A DNA stretch of 37,338 bases from contig JAKPPP010000132.1 in assembly GCA_029547265.1 (NCBI GenBank), positions 1-37,338 of the forward strand, in the 5' to 3' direction. Shown here one piece after another: positions 1 through 8,075 of this stretch (positions within the stretch are counted from its first letter, which is position 1; each line of letters starts with the position of its first letter). The DNA comes from Bacteroidota bacterium (lineage in GTDB: Bacteria; Bacteroidota; Bacteroidia; AKYH767-A; OLB10). The notes under the pieces were generated by a model that saw only the letters and a program-made list of their open reading frames with translations, ran no database searches and was not told the DNA's origin. The position numbers were made by a program, and so were the translations under genes.

Positions 1-354
1 TCTTTCTTCTTATTACCGCCTTTAATCGTGCGTATAATACTGGTATTTGAAACGGAGCTTCTAAAAAGTCATCTGCTCCCAAATCAAACAATGCACCATA
101 AATTCAGGCGAATTATCATCCGAGATAATAATTACCCCATCCGTTCGGTTTTCGGTATTTAATTGCTCAACTAATTGAAGTTCTTTTTCAGTTTGCGTGC
201 CAATTGAGATTAAAACGCAGTCAAATTCAGCGTTTTTTATCTTTTCAGTAGCTTTAGTCAAAGTTGATACAGTAACCTGACAGTCCTCTTTCTTTAAGAA
301 AGAAGATAGTTCAACCAATGGTTGATGTTCCTGTTCAACTAATAGTAATTTCAT
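1..354 (-). pseudogene. Atypical (pseudo-receiver) response regulator, N-terminal part, frameshifted and cut by window edge
   Basis: The protein starts MKLLLVEQE and aligns by eye with OmpR-type receiver domains: hydrophobic beta-1, helix, VLISIG beta-3, GVIIIS beta-4, then LGADDFLEAPF and an ARLKAVIRRK linker. Key chemistry is missing. The usual acidic pair is E7-Q8-E9, the phospho-acceptor Asp is Ser50, and the switch Lys before PF is Ala. The reading frame is broken near 96-97: the frame from the start codon ends at 61-63, but from about 97 down to 1 another frame carries the expected end of the receiver. One missing base, probably a G in a short G run on the coding strand, would join them. 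This could be a sequencing error or real decay. The DNA-binding domain expected by family lies beyond position 1. A receiver with these losses cannot be phosphorylated normally, so any function would be phosphorylation-independent. Confidence 0.75.
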
Positions 355-449
355 TTACGGTGGTAAAAATAGGCTATGGATTCTGAATTATTACTGAATA
401 GTAAATTACACAATAATTTTTACCCTCAATCCAGTAAATGTTAAAGTAA

Positions 450-474
450 AAAGGTCGGGAAAATCCCAACCTTT
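450..474 (-). terminator. Imperfect hairpin, possible minus-strand terminator
   Basis: AAAGGT-c-GGGA-aaa-TCCC-a-ACCTTT forms a 10-bp stem with one C/A mismatch and a 3-base loop. Read on the minus strand it is followed by a short T run, so it could stop transcription entering the response regulator region from the right. Confidence 0.4.
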
Positions 475-600
475 CTAATTGCCATTAGCCATAATTTGCG
501 ATATTTGCCCAATGGATTTGATTTACAAAATGTCTAACCTTTCTAATGACTTGAAATGTAACGCTTTAAACTCGATAGTATTTCAATGTCCTTTAGTAGC

Positions 601-631
601 TGGTTCGAGATTTTGTCCGTGAAGTCCACCA
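601..631 (+). other. tRNA/tmRNA 3'-tail-like scrap
   Basis: GGTTCGAGA at 602-610 looks like a T-loop, and TCCACCA at 625-631 looks like an acceptor end with encoded CCA. A strong terminator follows directly, as after many tRNA or tmRNA genes. The sequence flanking the T-loop does not form a proper 5-bp T-stem, and no matching 5' half is visible upstream. I read it as a degenerate fragment or a coincidence, not a functional tRNA. If it is a remnant, an old integration event at a tRNA/tmRNA is one possible origin. Confidence 0.25.
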
Positions 632-659
632 AAAAGATCACTCGAAAGGTGATCTTTTT
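631..659. terminator. Strong bidirectional rho-independent terminator
   Basis: AAAAAGATCAC and GTGATCTTTTT make a perfect 11-bp stem with a 7-base loop, followed by more T (TTTTTTATTT) on the plus strand and matched by an A run on the other side. It follows the tRNA-tail-like scrap directly. Confidence 0.8.
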
Positions 660-1259
660 TATTTCTAGGAAGTGCCAATTTGATCCCTTTTTTGAAAAGG
701 ACATGATTATAGGCTTGCCCCTTAATTTTAAGGGAAAATTTTTGATTTATTATTTTGTGTGGATACAGATATCGGGAAATCAAATCACAATTAACTGGTT
801 TGTTCTGAATTTATCCAAGTTTTCCGAAATCTTCGTTTTAGGATGTCTTTTTCGTAATAAAGGGCTTAAAATATTGTACTCGTTCCAAGAATAGTTGGTT
901 TATGGAAATTAAATGCTAAACAATAATGATTTAGAGGGAATTATGATTAAGGACTTATATGGTTTCAAATAATTCATACCTCACTCTATTTTGTAAGTAA
1001 TATAGTCTGAATTAGTATGTTCAGGAATATAAGACAGAGTTTGATTTTGCTGGCAGGGGAGGTCACCTTTAAACGAATAATTAACAAAAATCAAAAGCGC
1101 TATAGGTTTTTATTTTTGGAGGCGAGCTTATATCTAATTTTACTAGTGTATAACATTCTGTGGAATTTATTTGTAATTATACATCCATTAGACAATCACT
1201 GACATATAGCGATATTTATTTTCAGTTTGTATTTTAAATATATCGATATTTCAGAATAT

Positions 1260-1575
1260 ATGAATCGGTTGTATGTATGTTATAAAGTGAATGGGCTCAT
1301 GATAAGTGATCGCCCTGTAGAAAGTGATTTTAATACAATAGGTATTTCTCAAAAAAAATTATTTTGCATTGAAGGATTTGTTTAGAAAAAAGAGCGTTCG
1401 TGTCCCTTTGCATGTTAATTATAATGGTGAAATAAATCAACTAAGCTCTTTTGAGTATGCAAGTTTGAAAGCGATTCCTTTTCGTTTTGATTTAGCCAAA
1501 AGGTCATTGTATTCTGAGATAAATGTTTCAATTTTTAAAAATAAGCTTATTCCGCACAATGGAAATATGTCTTAA
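1260..1575 (+). pseudogene. Possible decayed or frameshifted small ORF
   Basis: An ATG frame from 1260 (MNRLYVCYKVNGLM...) runs to a stop at 1383-1385. A second frame continues from an A8 run at 1351-1358 to a stop at 1573-1575 (...HVNYNGEINQLSSFEY...). A one-base shift in that A8 run would join them into about 105 residues. The composition looks protein-like in both parts, but I recognise no family and see no clear ribosome-binding site. It may be a decayed gene, a homopolymer sequencing error in a real small gene, or chance. Confidence 0.25.
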
Positions 1576-1768
1576 TATATCAGGAGATAAACATCTTAAT
1601 TTCCTACATGTGTTTTTACTTTGAAGCAATTTTTTAAATTGCTTTTTATTGTTTTTGGGAAGCGGAATTGCCAAGTTATTCGCTTTTATGTGCTCACACC
1701 TCTCAAATTGATGGTGGATCTCGTTTGTTTGATTAATTATAACTATTTTCATCACCTCAACTATAACT

Positions 1769-3211
1769 ATGTCTACCAATACTCAACGTTCAGCAGCGGC
1801 TCTGCCGGTCCTAATCTCTGTATTCTTCTTCTGGGGCTTCGTGGCAGCCAGTAATGATATTCTTATCCCTGTATTCAAAGAGAAACTTAATCTTGAACAG
1901 TGGCAAGGTCAAATGATTTCTTTTGCTTTCTATGTTGCTTATACTGTTGGCTCTCTCATTTATTTCTTTATATCTAAGGCGAGTGGTGGCGATTTGCTGA
2001 ATCGTATGGGTTATAAAAATGGTATCGCCCTAGGATTGGTAATCTCTGCTTTGGGAACTTTATTGTTTTACCCCGCTGCCGAGTCTTCTTCCTTTGGGTT
2101 GATGATTACTGGTTTATTTATCGTCGGCCTAGGATTTTCTCTCCAGCAAACGGCCGCTAACCCTCTCGCCATAACTATCGGCGATCCAAAAAAAGGTGCT
2201 CAACGATTGAGTTTGGCCGGAGGTATTAATAACGTCGGAACTACTATCGGCCCCATCATCGTAAGCTTCGCCATTTTTGGTTCTCTTGCTGCCGGTGCGA
2301 AACTTGATTCTCTTTCTGCTGTTAAAGGCCCTTACCTGATTTTGGGTGCTGCTTTCCTAATTGTTGCGGTGATATTTAAATTCTCTTCTCTCCCTAATAA
2401 AATTGAGCATGAAGAGAGTATCCCAACATCTGAATCTCTAGGCACTTCTTATGATTCTGCTTTGTCTTATCCTCAGCTGTGGATGGGTATGATTGCAATC
2501 TTTCTTTATGTAGGAGTAGAAGTTTCTACTGCTTCTAACTTACCTGAATTTATGCGTGTGCACCTTGGTACTGAAACTTCCGGTATCGCCCCTTATGTTT
2601 CTCTCTTCTGGGCAAGTTTAATGATCGGTCGCTGGAGAGGTGCCGTAGGAGCTTTCGATGTAAGTGCAACAATGAAAAGTGTCTTGGGAATTTTTCTTCC
2701 TTATACCGCATTCGGAATTTTCTTGTTTGCGAATAAAATTGCTAACCACGATTTAACTCCTTTCTATGTTTATGCTTTAGTAATCGTTGCCGTTATTATT
2801 GCCGACTTCCTAAGTAAAGGAAATCCCGCACGTCAATTGCTGATTTTCTCTTTCTGCGGAATTACTGCCTTAATTATTGGAATGATGTCGACAGGATTAA
2901 CAAGCGTCTATGCTTTCATTAGTGTTGGATTATTCTGCTCTACTTTATGGCCTTGTATCTTCACTCTTGCTATTGCAGGATTAGGTAAACATACTAACCA
3001 AGGTTCAGGATTCTTAATTATGATGATCATGGGTGGAGGATTTATTAGCTTGCTTCAAGGGTATTTGGCAAGTGATCATTTACTCGGAATTAGAATGAGT
3101 TATATAGTTGGTGTACTTTGTTTTGCTTATCTGGCATTTTATGGATGGAAAGCGAAACATATTCTTGCTGCAAGAGGAATAATTTACGATAAACCTGCAA
3201 ACGGACATTAA
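1769..3211 (+). CDS. FucP/NagP-like MFS sugar permease
   Basis: A 480-residue polytopic membrane protein of the FHS family (fucose/glucose/galactose/GlcNAc:H+ symporters) within the major facilitator superfamily. The family hallmark FFFWGFVAASNDILIPVFK is at residues 19-37. Further hydrophobic segments follow through residue 465, consistent with about 12 helices, with a hydrophilic linker near 210-230 that splits the halves. It is expected in the inner membrane, importing a monosaccharide by proton symport. It is the first gene of a run of glycosidases, 20 bases before a GH20 hexosaminidase, so N-acetylglucosamine is the most likely substrate (NagP role). The substrate is inferred from context and cannot be read from the sequence alone; mannose or fucose remain possible. 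The start gives a short hydrophilic N-terminus, as usual in the family. Confidence 0.88.
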   Translation: MSTNTQRSAAALPVLISVFFFWGFVAASNDILIPVFKEKLNLEQWQGQMISFAFYVAYTVGSLIYFFISKASGGDLLNRMGYKNGIALGLVISALGTLLFYPAAESSSFGLMITGLFIVGLGFSLQQTAANPLAITIGDPKKGAQRLSLAGGINNVGTTIGPIIVSFAIFGSLAAGAKLDSLSAVKGPYLILGAAFLIVAVIFKFSSLPNKIEHEESIPTSESLGTSYDSALSYPQLWMGMIAIFLYVGVEVSTASNLPEFMRVHLGTETSGIAPYVSLFWASLMIGRWRGAVGAFDVSATMKSVLGIFLPYTAFGIFLFANKIANHDLTPFYVYALVIVAVIIADFLSKGNPARQLLIFSFCGITALIIGMMSTGLTSVYAFISVGLFCSTLWPCIFTLAIAGLGKHTNQGSGFLIMMIMGGGFISLLQGYLASDHLLGIRMSYIVGVLCFAYLAFYGWKAKHILAARGIIYDKPANGH

Positions 3212-3231
3212 TATCATTCAGATTAAATATT

Positions 3232-5478
3232 ATGACAATTACTCGTATCTATTATCTTAGCATGTTTATCTTGCTTTGCTTTTTCTTTTCCCCTGCTCTC
3301 GCACAAAAGAAGTCTGATATAATTCCTTTCCCTTCTTCAGCAGAAGGAAATCATGGTCATTTCGTATTTGGAAATGATGTCATTATCGTTGGAAATAAAC
3401 CTTCTGTAGATATATTTAATGCTTGGTTGCAAATGACTAGCGGATATGCATTGCCGTTAGTAGAGTCAGCCACTAAAAAGCAAAAAGCCATTTATTTAAC
3501 TGTTGTTAATGATGATTCTACAGAAAATTATCGATTAACTATTAAGAAAAATGCAATCTACATTCAAGGAGGACGCGCAGGAGTTATGCACGGAATGGCT
3601 TCGTTAATTCAGTTGATCTCGATGTCGAAAGAACATAAAAATCGAATTTCTTGCATAACTATTAGCGATGCACCTGTTTTTAGTTATCGTGGTGTTCATC
3701 TCGATGTTTGTCGTCATTTCTTTCCTGTCGATTTTGTAAAGCGTTATATCGATTTATTGGCCTTGTATAAAATGAATACTTTTCATTGGCATTTAACAGA
3801 TGATCAAGGCTGGAGAATTGAAATAAAAAAATATCCTTTGTTGACCGAAGTTGGTGCATGGCGAAAGGGTAGTATGATAGGACCTTATCGCAACCAACAA
3901 TTTGATTCAATTTATTACGGCGGTTTCTATACTCAAGAGCAAATTCGTGATGTAGTGGCTTATGCGAAAGCTCGTGCGATTAGTGTAATTCCTGAAATTG
4001 AAATGCCCGGACATTCAACAGCAGCCATTGCTGCTTATCCTTTCTTGACTTGTAAAGATACAGTAGTGGAAGTTGCAAAAGGTTGGGGGGGATTTCCCGA
4101 TGTGTTTTGTTCAAAAGACTCAACTTTTACTTTTCTTCAAGATGTATTAACTGAAGTAATTGATCTTTTCCCTTCTAAATATATTCATATCGGTGGCGAT
4201 GAATGTCCGAAGGAGAGATGGAAAGAATGTCCGGTGTGCCAGAATACAATTAAGACAAATAACTTAAAAGATGAAGCAGAACTGCAAAGCTATTTTATTC
4301 ATCGCATTGAATCTTTCTTAAATAGTAAAGGGAAGAATTTAATTGGATGGGATGAAATTTTAGAAGGTGGACTTGCCCCAAATGCAACAGTAATGAGTTG
4401 GAGAGGTATCGATGGCGGTATCGCTGCAGCAACCTCCGGACATGATGCTATCATGACTCCCGGCTCTTATTGTTACTTCGATCATTATCAAGGTGAGAAA
4501 AATTTAGAACCTCTGGCTTTTGGTGGTTATACTCCTATCGAAAAAGTTTATAGCTACCAGCCTGTACCGGATACTTTGAATTCAGAACAGCGTAAACATA
4601 TTTTAGGCGCACAGGCAAACTTATGGACAGAATACATCACCGATCAAAAGCAAATTGAATATATGTTAATGCCTCGATTGCTTGCTTTGTCAGAAGTCCT
4701 TTGGTCTGATTCTCTTCGTCGCGATTATAAAAATTTTGAAGAGAGATTGCATAGCAATGAACGTTTGTTGAAGGACCTCAAAGTGAATTATGCTAAAAGC
4801 TTTATGCGCCCTTCAATTGAAGTAATAAAAGCAAATGTGATGGGTGAAGTGAAATTGAATATTACTCCTAAGGATCATCAGTCTGTTTCATGGAAGTGGA
4901 GTGATGCATCAGACTTTAAAAAATATAAACGCCCGATTTCAATTTCTCATTCGGGATTAATTCAAATCCGCTCAATTTCGGATAGAGATACCGTTATGCT
5001 ATTCCGCAAGTTTGATATGGCTCCTTCTAGTGGTTGTAATGTTAAACTTCTAACGAATACTAAAGGTGCTTATGCTAATCCTACTTCAACACTCACCGAC
5101 GGAATTATTGGTGGTTATCCTTGGAGTGGAAAACAATGGTTGGGGTGGATTGGTAAAGATGCTGTTGTTGAACTTGATCTTGGTGGCGATTTTTCTATCG
5201 ATAGCGTGCAGGTTTGGCACCTCGATGAACCTTCGAGCTGGATTCATGCTCCCGCATCTGTTTATTTGCAAGATGATTCATTGCATTCAGTACCTGTTGT
5301 TTTAGGGAAATCTGCAGTGAATTGTACTACTGTTTCAATGCCAAAGACTGCATCAACGCTAAAAGTTACAATGAAATCGATAGGAAAGAATCCTGTCGGT
5401 ACCAACGGCGCAGGAGAGAATGGATGGCTTTTCGTTTCTGAAATACTTGTATACGGACATAAAGTAACTAAAGAATAA
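3232..5478 (+). CDS. GH20 beta-N-acetylhexosaminidase, exported
   Basis: A 748-residue secreted enzyme that removes terminal beta-linked GlcNAc/GalNAc. A signal peptide ends near SPALAQ (about residue 25). An N-terminal GH20b-like domain (about 30-145) is followed by the GH20 TIM barrel (about 149-495). Conserved features include YRGVHLDVCRHF, FHWHLTDDQGWR and the catalytic pair Asp323-Glu324 in HIGGDE. GH20 enzymes use substrate-assisted catalysis, with Asp orienting the 2-acetamido group and Glu as acid/base. Residues about 608-745 resemble a discoidin/CBM32-like beta-sandwich. Its stop codon overlaps the start of the beta-mannosidase (TAATG), which indicates translational coupling. In an N-glycan pathway it would split the GlcNAc-GlcNAc chitobiose core or remove antennary GlcNAc. 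The location is periplasmic or outer-membrane-proximal. Confidence 0.95.
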   Translation: MTITRIYYLSMFILLCFFFSPALAQKKSDIIPFPSSAEGNHGHFVFGNDVIIVGNKPSVDIFNAWLQMTSGYALPLVESATKKQKAIYLTVVNDDSTENYRLTIKKNAIYIQGGRAGVMHGMASLIQLISMSKEHKNRISCITISDAPVFSYRGVHLDVCRHFFPVDFVKRYIDLLALYKMNTFHWHLTDDQGWRIEIKKYPLLTEVGAWRKGSMIGPYRNQQFDSIYYGGFYTQEQIRDVVAYAKARAISVIPEIEMPGHSTAAIAAYPFLTCKDTVVEVAKGWGGFPDVFCSKDSTFTFLQDVLTEVIDLFPSKYIHIGGDECPKERWKECPVCQNTIKTNNLKDEAELQSYFIHRIESFLNSKGKNLIGWDEILEGGLAPNATVMSWRGIDGGIAAATSGHDAIMTPGSYCYFDHYQGEKNLEPLAFGGYTPIEKVYSYQPVPDTLNSEQRKHILGAQANLWTEYITDQKQIEYMLMPRLLALSEVLWSDSLRRDYKNFEERLHSNERLLKDLKVNYAKSFMRPSIEVIKANVMGEVKLNITPKDHQSVSWKWSDASDFKKYKRPISISHSGLIQIRSISDRDTVMLFRKFDMAPSSGCNVKLLTNTKGAYANPTSTLTDGIIGGYPWSGKQWLGWIGKDAVVELDLGGDFSIDSVQVWHLDEPSSWIHAPASVYLQDDSLHSVPVVLGKSAVNCTTVSMPKTASTLKVTMKSIGKNPVGTNGAGENGWLFVSEILVYGHKVTKE

Positions 5479-7988
5479 TGTATTGTTTTTGTAATAGGAA
5501 AATGTTGGGTCGGCTGTTAATGCTGATTGGATTTACATTTTTCTGCAATGCAAATTCATATTCGCAAAATTCTGTTGTGAAAAATCTATCTCAATGGAAA
5601 TACTTTAGTACTTATAAAAACAAATGGATCTCAATTACAGTGCCCGGTTCAGTTCAAAGTGATTTACTTGAACATGAGATCATTTTTAATCCCTTAAGAG
5701 GTCCTGAATATGAGGGTTCCGAGAAAATTTCATCTAACCCGCATAATTATCAGACTTCATTTAATTGCACTCCGCAAGAGTTGTTGATGGAGACTGCGAT
5801 CCTCGATTTTCAAGGAATCGATACTTACGCCGAAGTGTTTTTAAATGACCAAAAAATTATTTCTGCAAATAATATGTTTCGCGAATGGAAAGTGAATGTG
5901 AAACCTTTGCTGAAAGAAAACAATGTATTGAATGTCCACTTCTTGAATATCGATTCAACAGAAGCAGCTAAAATTAAAATGCTGCCTTATCAATTGCCCG
6001 AAGGTGCTCGAGTATTTACTAGAAAAGCACAGTATCAATATGGATGGGATTTTGCGGCGAAGCTAAAAACAGTCGGACTTTGGAAACCTGTTACTCTTTC
6101 ATTCTCGAATAACGCTTTAGTCTCAAATGTATTTGTAAATACATTGTCATGTAAATCAGCTTTGTTCACCGGAAATGCTGAGGTTCATTTAGACGCACAG
6201 CGAGATTCTTCTTTTTCGTTGTCGTTTGTTGTGCCAGAAAATTTGTTGTCGTTTGATACTTTAGTTTCTGTGAAAAAGGGAGAGAATGTTTTCTTTGTTC
6301 CTTTTTCAATAGCTAATCCTCGTCTTTGGAATCCTGTTGGAAATGGTGAACCCTTATTGTATACTTTGAAAGTTTCGATCGGCTCAAATAGCCCTGTTTA
6401 TCGTAAGTTCGGTTGTCGTGAAATAGTGTTAAATCAGGATAAAGATTCAGTAGGTTCATCTTTCTATTTTACAATAAATGGTAAACGTAAATTCATTAAA
6501 GGAAGTAATATCGTTCCTCCGGACTTAATTCCTTCTCGCGTGCGTGATGATGTCTATGAAAACTTAGTACTTCAAGCAAAAAATGCAAACATGAATATGT
6601 TGCGCATCTGGGGCGGTGGATATTATTTTCCTGATGAGTTTTACGACTATTGCGATCGCTACGGGATTATGATCTGGCAGGATTTTATGTTTGCTTGCGC
6701 CATGTATCCGGGTGATGATGCGTTTATGAGTACTACTAAACAAGAAATTATTGAGCAGGTAAATCGATTGAAATCTCATCCTTGTATCGCATTATTCTGT
6801 GGTAACAACGAAAGTGATGAGGGTTGGAAGAATTGGGGATGGCAAAGTCAGTTTAAGTATAGCGCATCTGATTCTGCAGCGATCTATAACGATTATCATA
6901 AATTGTTTGAGTCGATGATTCCTCATGTAATCGATTCAATCGCTCCTACTATCTATTATCATCCTTCTTCACCTAAAAATGGTTGGGGGAGAAAACAAAG
7001 CTTGACAGAAGGAGATAGCCATTATTGGGGAGTATGGTGGGGATTTGAACCATTTGCTAACTACAATAAAAAAGTTGGTCGTTTTATGAGCGAATTCGGA
7101 TTTCAAGGATATCCTGATTTGAGTTTCTTGAAAAAATATTCCGATAAGTGTGATACTAACGATATTACTTTTCGTTATCATCAACAACATGGCCGTGGAT
7201 TTGAAACGATTGATACTTATATGAAGCGCGATTATCCCGTTTCTGATTCTTTTCCCGATTATGCTTACGTTTCTCAATTAATGCAAGCCGACGAAATTGA
7301 AAATACAGCATTGATTCATCGGAAGAATTATCCTTATTGCAGCGGTACTTTATACTGGCAATTTAATGATAGTTGGCCTTCAATTTCATGGAGCAGTATC
7401 GATTATGCTTTGCATCCTAAATTGCTGTATTATCGAATGAAGAATGCTTATGCTCCTATTGTTATGTTTACAGATACAAGTGATGGTAAGCGAAATTTGA
7501 TTTTTCATAATGAAGGAAGTAAACTCAAATCTTTTCTGCTTCGAATTACTGAATGCACAACAAATACTGCTGATAAACCTTTTATGACGGATTCTAAAGT
7601 AGTGAACTTATTCCCTGATTCAGTTCAAAATTATAATGTGCTTACTTTAACATCAGGAAAAAATAGTAATGTTGTCTACCATTTTTCATTGTCTGAATTA
7701 AGCGATACTTCAAAAATTGCAGAGTGCTTCATGTTCAATGGTATGCCTAAAGATTTACCGCTTGTTAAAGCTAATGTCGATTTAAAGTTTGCCGGAGAAC
7801 AAATGATTGAGGTTTCTGCCGATCATGTTGCTTATGGTGTTTACCTCTATGATGATGAACATTCTTGTTTATTTAGTGATAATGGTTTTCATTTGATTCC
7901 CGGGGAAAAGAAACTCATTAAAGTGCAGGGAGATATAGCTCGTGTGAAAGTGAAATGTTTGAATAATATCTCGCACCGCAAGTTATAA
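5478..7988 (+). CDS. GH2 beta-mannosidase, exported
   Basis: An 836-residue retaining glycosidase of GH2, beta-mannosidase type. A hydrophobic leader (about residues 10-30) suggests export; Met9 is an alternative start that leaves the leader intact. A galactose-binding-like N-terminal domain and an immunoglobulin-like domain precede the TIM barrel (about 330-650), which contains MLRIWGGGYYFPDEFYDYCD and IMIWQDFMFACAMYP, both typical of beta-mannosidases. The acid/base is Glu445 in GNNESDE and the nucleophile is Glu539 in MSEFGFQG. The length fits the family. Its start overlaps the stop of the GH20 gene by one base. It is expected to cut the Man-beta-1,4-GlcNAc bond in the N-glycan core after the alpha-mannoses are gone. 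Beta-mannan breakdown is an alternative, but the neighbours favour N-glycans. Confidence 0.94.
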   Translation: MYCFCNRKMLGRLLMLIGFTFFCNANSYSQNSVVKNLSQWKYFSTYKNKWISITVPGSVQSDLLEHEIIFNPLRGPEYEGSEKISSNPHNYQTSFNCTPQELLMETAILDFQGIDTYAEVFLNDQKIISANNMFREWKVNVKPLLKENNVLNVHFLNIDSTEAAKIKMLPYQLPEGARVFTRKAQYQYGWDFAAKLKTVGLWKPVTLSFSNNALVSNVFVNTLSCKSALFTGNAEVHLDAQRDSSFSLSFVVPENLLSFDTLVSVKKGENVFFVPFSIANPRLWNPVGNGEPLLYTLKVSIGSNSPVYRKFGCREIVLNQDKDSVGSSFYFTINGKRKFIKGSNIVPPDLIPSRVRDDVYENLVLQAKNANMNMLRIWGGGYYFPDEFYDYCDRYGIMIWQDFMFACAMYPGDDAFMSTTKQEIIEQVNRLKSHPCIALFCGNNESDEGWKNWGWQSQFKYSASDSAAIYNDYHKLFESMIPHVIDSIAPTIYYHPSSPKNGWGRKQSLTEGDSHYWGVWWGFEPFANYNKKVGRFMSEFGFQGYPDLSFLKKYSDKCDTNDITFRYHQQHGRGFETIDTYMKRDYPVSDSFPDYAYVSQLMQADEIENTALIHRKNYPYCSGTLYWQFNDSWPSISWSSIDYALHPKLLYYRMKNAYAPIVMFTDTSDGKRNLIFHNEGSKLKSFLLRITECTTNTADKPFMTDSKVVNLFPDSVQNYNVLTLTSGKNSNVVYHFSLSELSDTSKIAECFMFNGMPKDLPLVKANVDLKFAGEQMIEVSADHVAYGVYLYDDEHSCLFSDNGFHLIPGEKKLIKVQGDIARVKVKCLNNISHRKL

Positions 7989-8075
7989 TTACTCTGTTTT
8001 AAGTACATAGCTGGATTTTTCCTTCAATTTCTTTGATAGTTTTATTTTTTGCTTCTTATGTACTACTTTTCGGTC

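Larger units (their letters stand above)
355..1768. other. Long AT-rich gap without a convincing gene
   Basis: This stretch of 1.4 kb separates the response regulator from the glycan locus. It holds a weak hairpin (450-474), a tRNA-tail-like scrap (601-631), a strong hairpin terminator (631-659) and a possibly decayed ORF (1260-1575). A 12-bp direct repeat, AACCTTTCTAAT, occurs at 468-479 and 536-547. Short open frames at 586-894 and 1017-1202 lack a ribosome-binding context or recognisable motifs, and I do not call them genes. The promoter of the glycan locus should lie in the last 150 bases. The best candidate core is TTACTTTG at 1616-1623, which differs from TAnnTTTG at one position. Confidence 0.6.

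Noticed and set aside
586..894. 102-residue plus-strand frame
   Set aside because: It runs through the tRNA-tail-like scrap and the strong terminator hairpin at 631-659, so it cannot be a normal gene.
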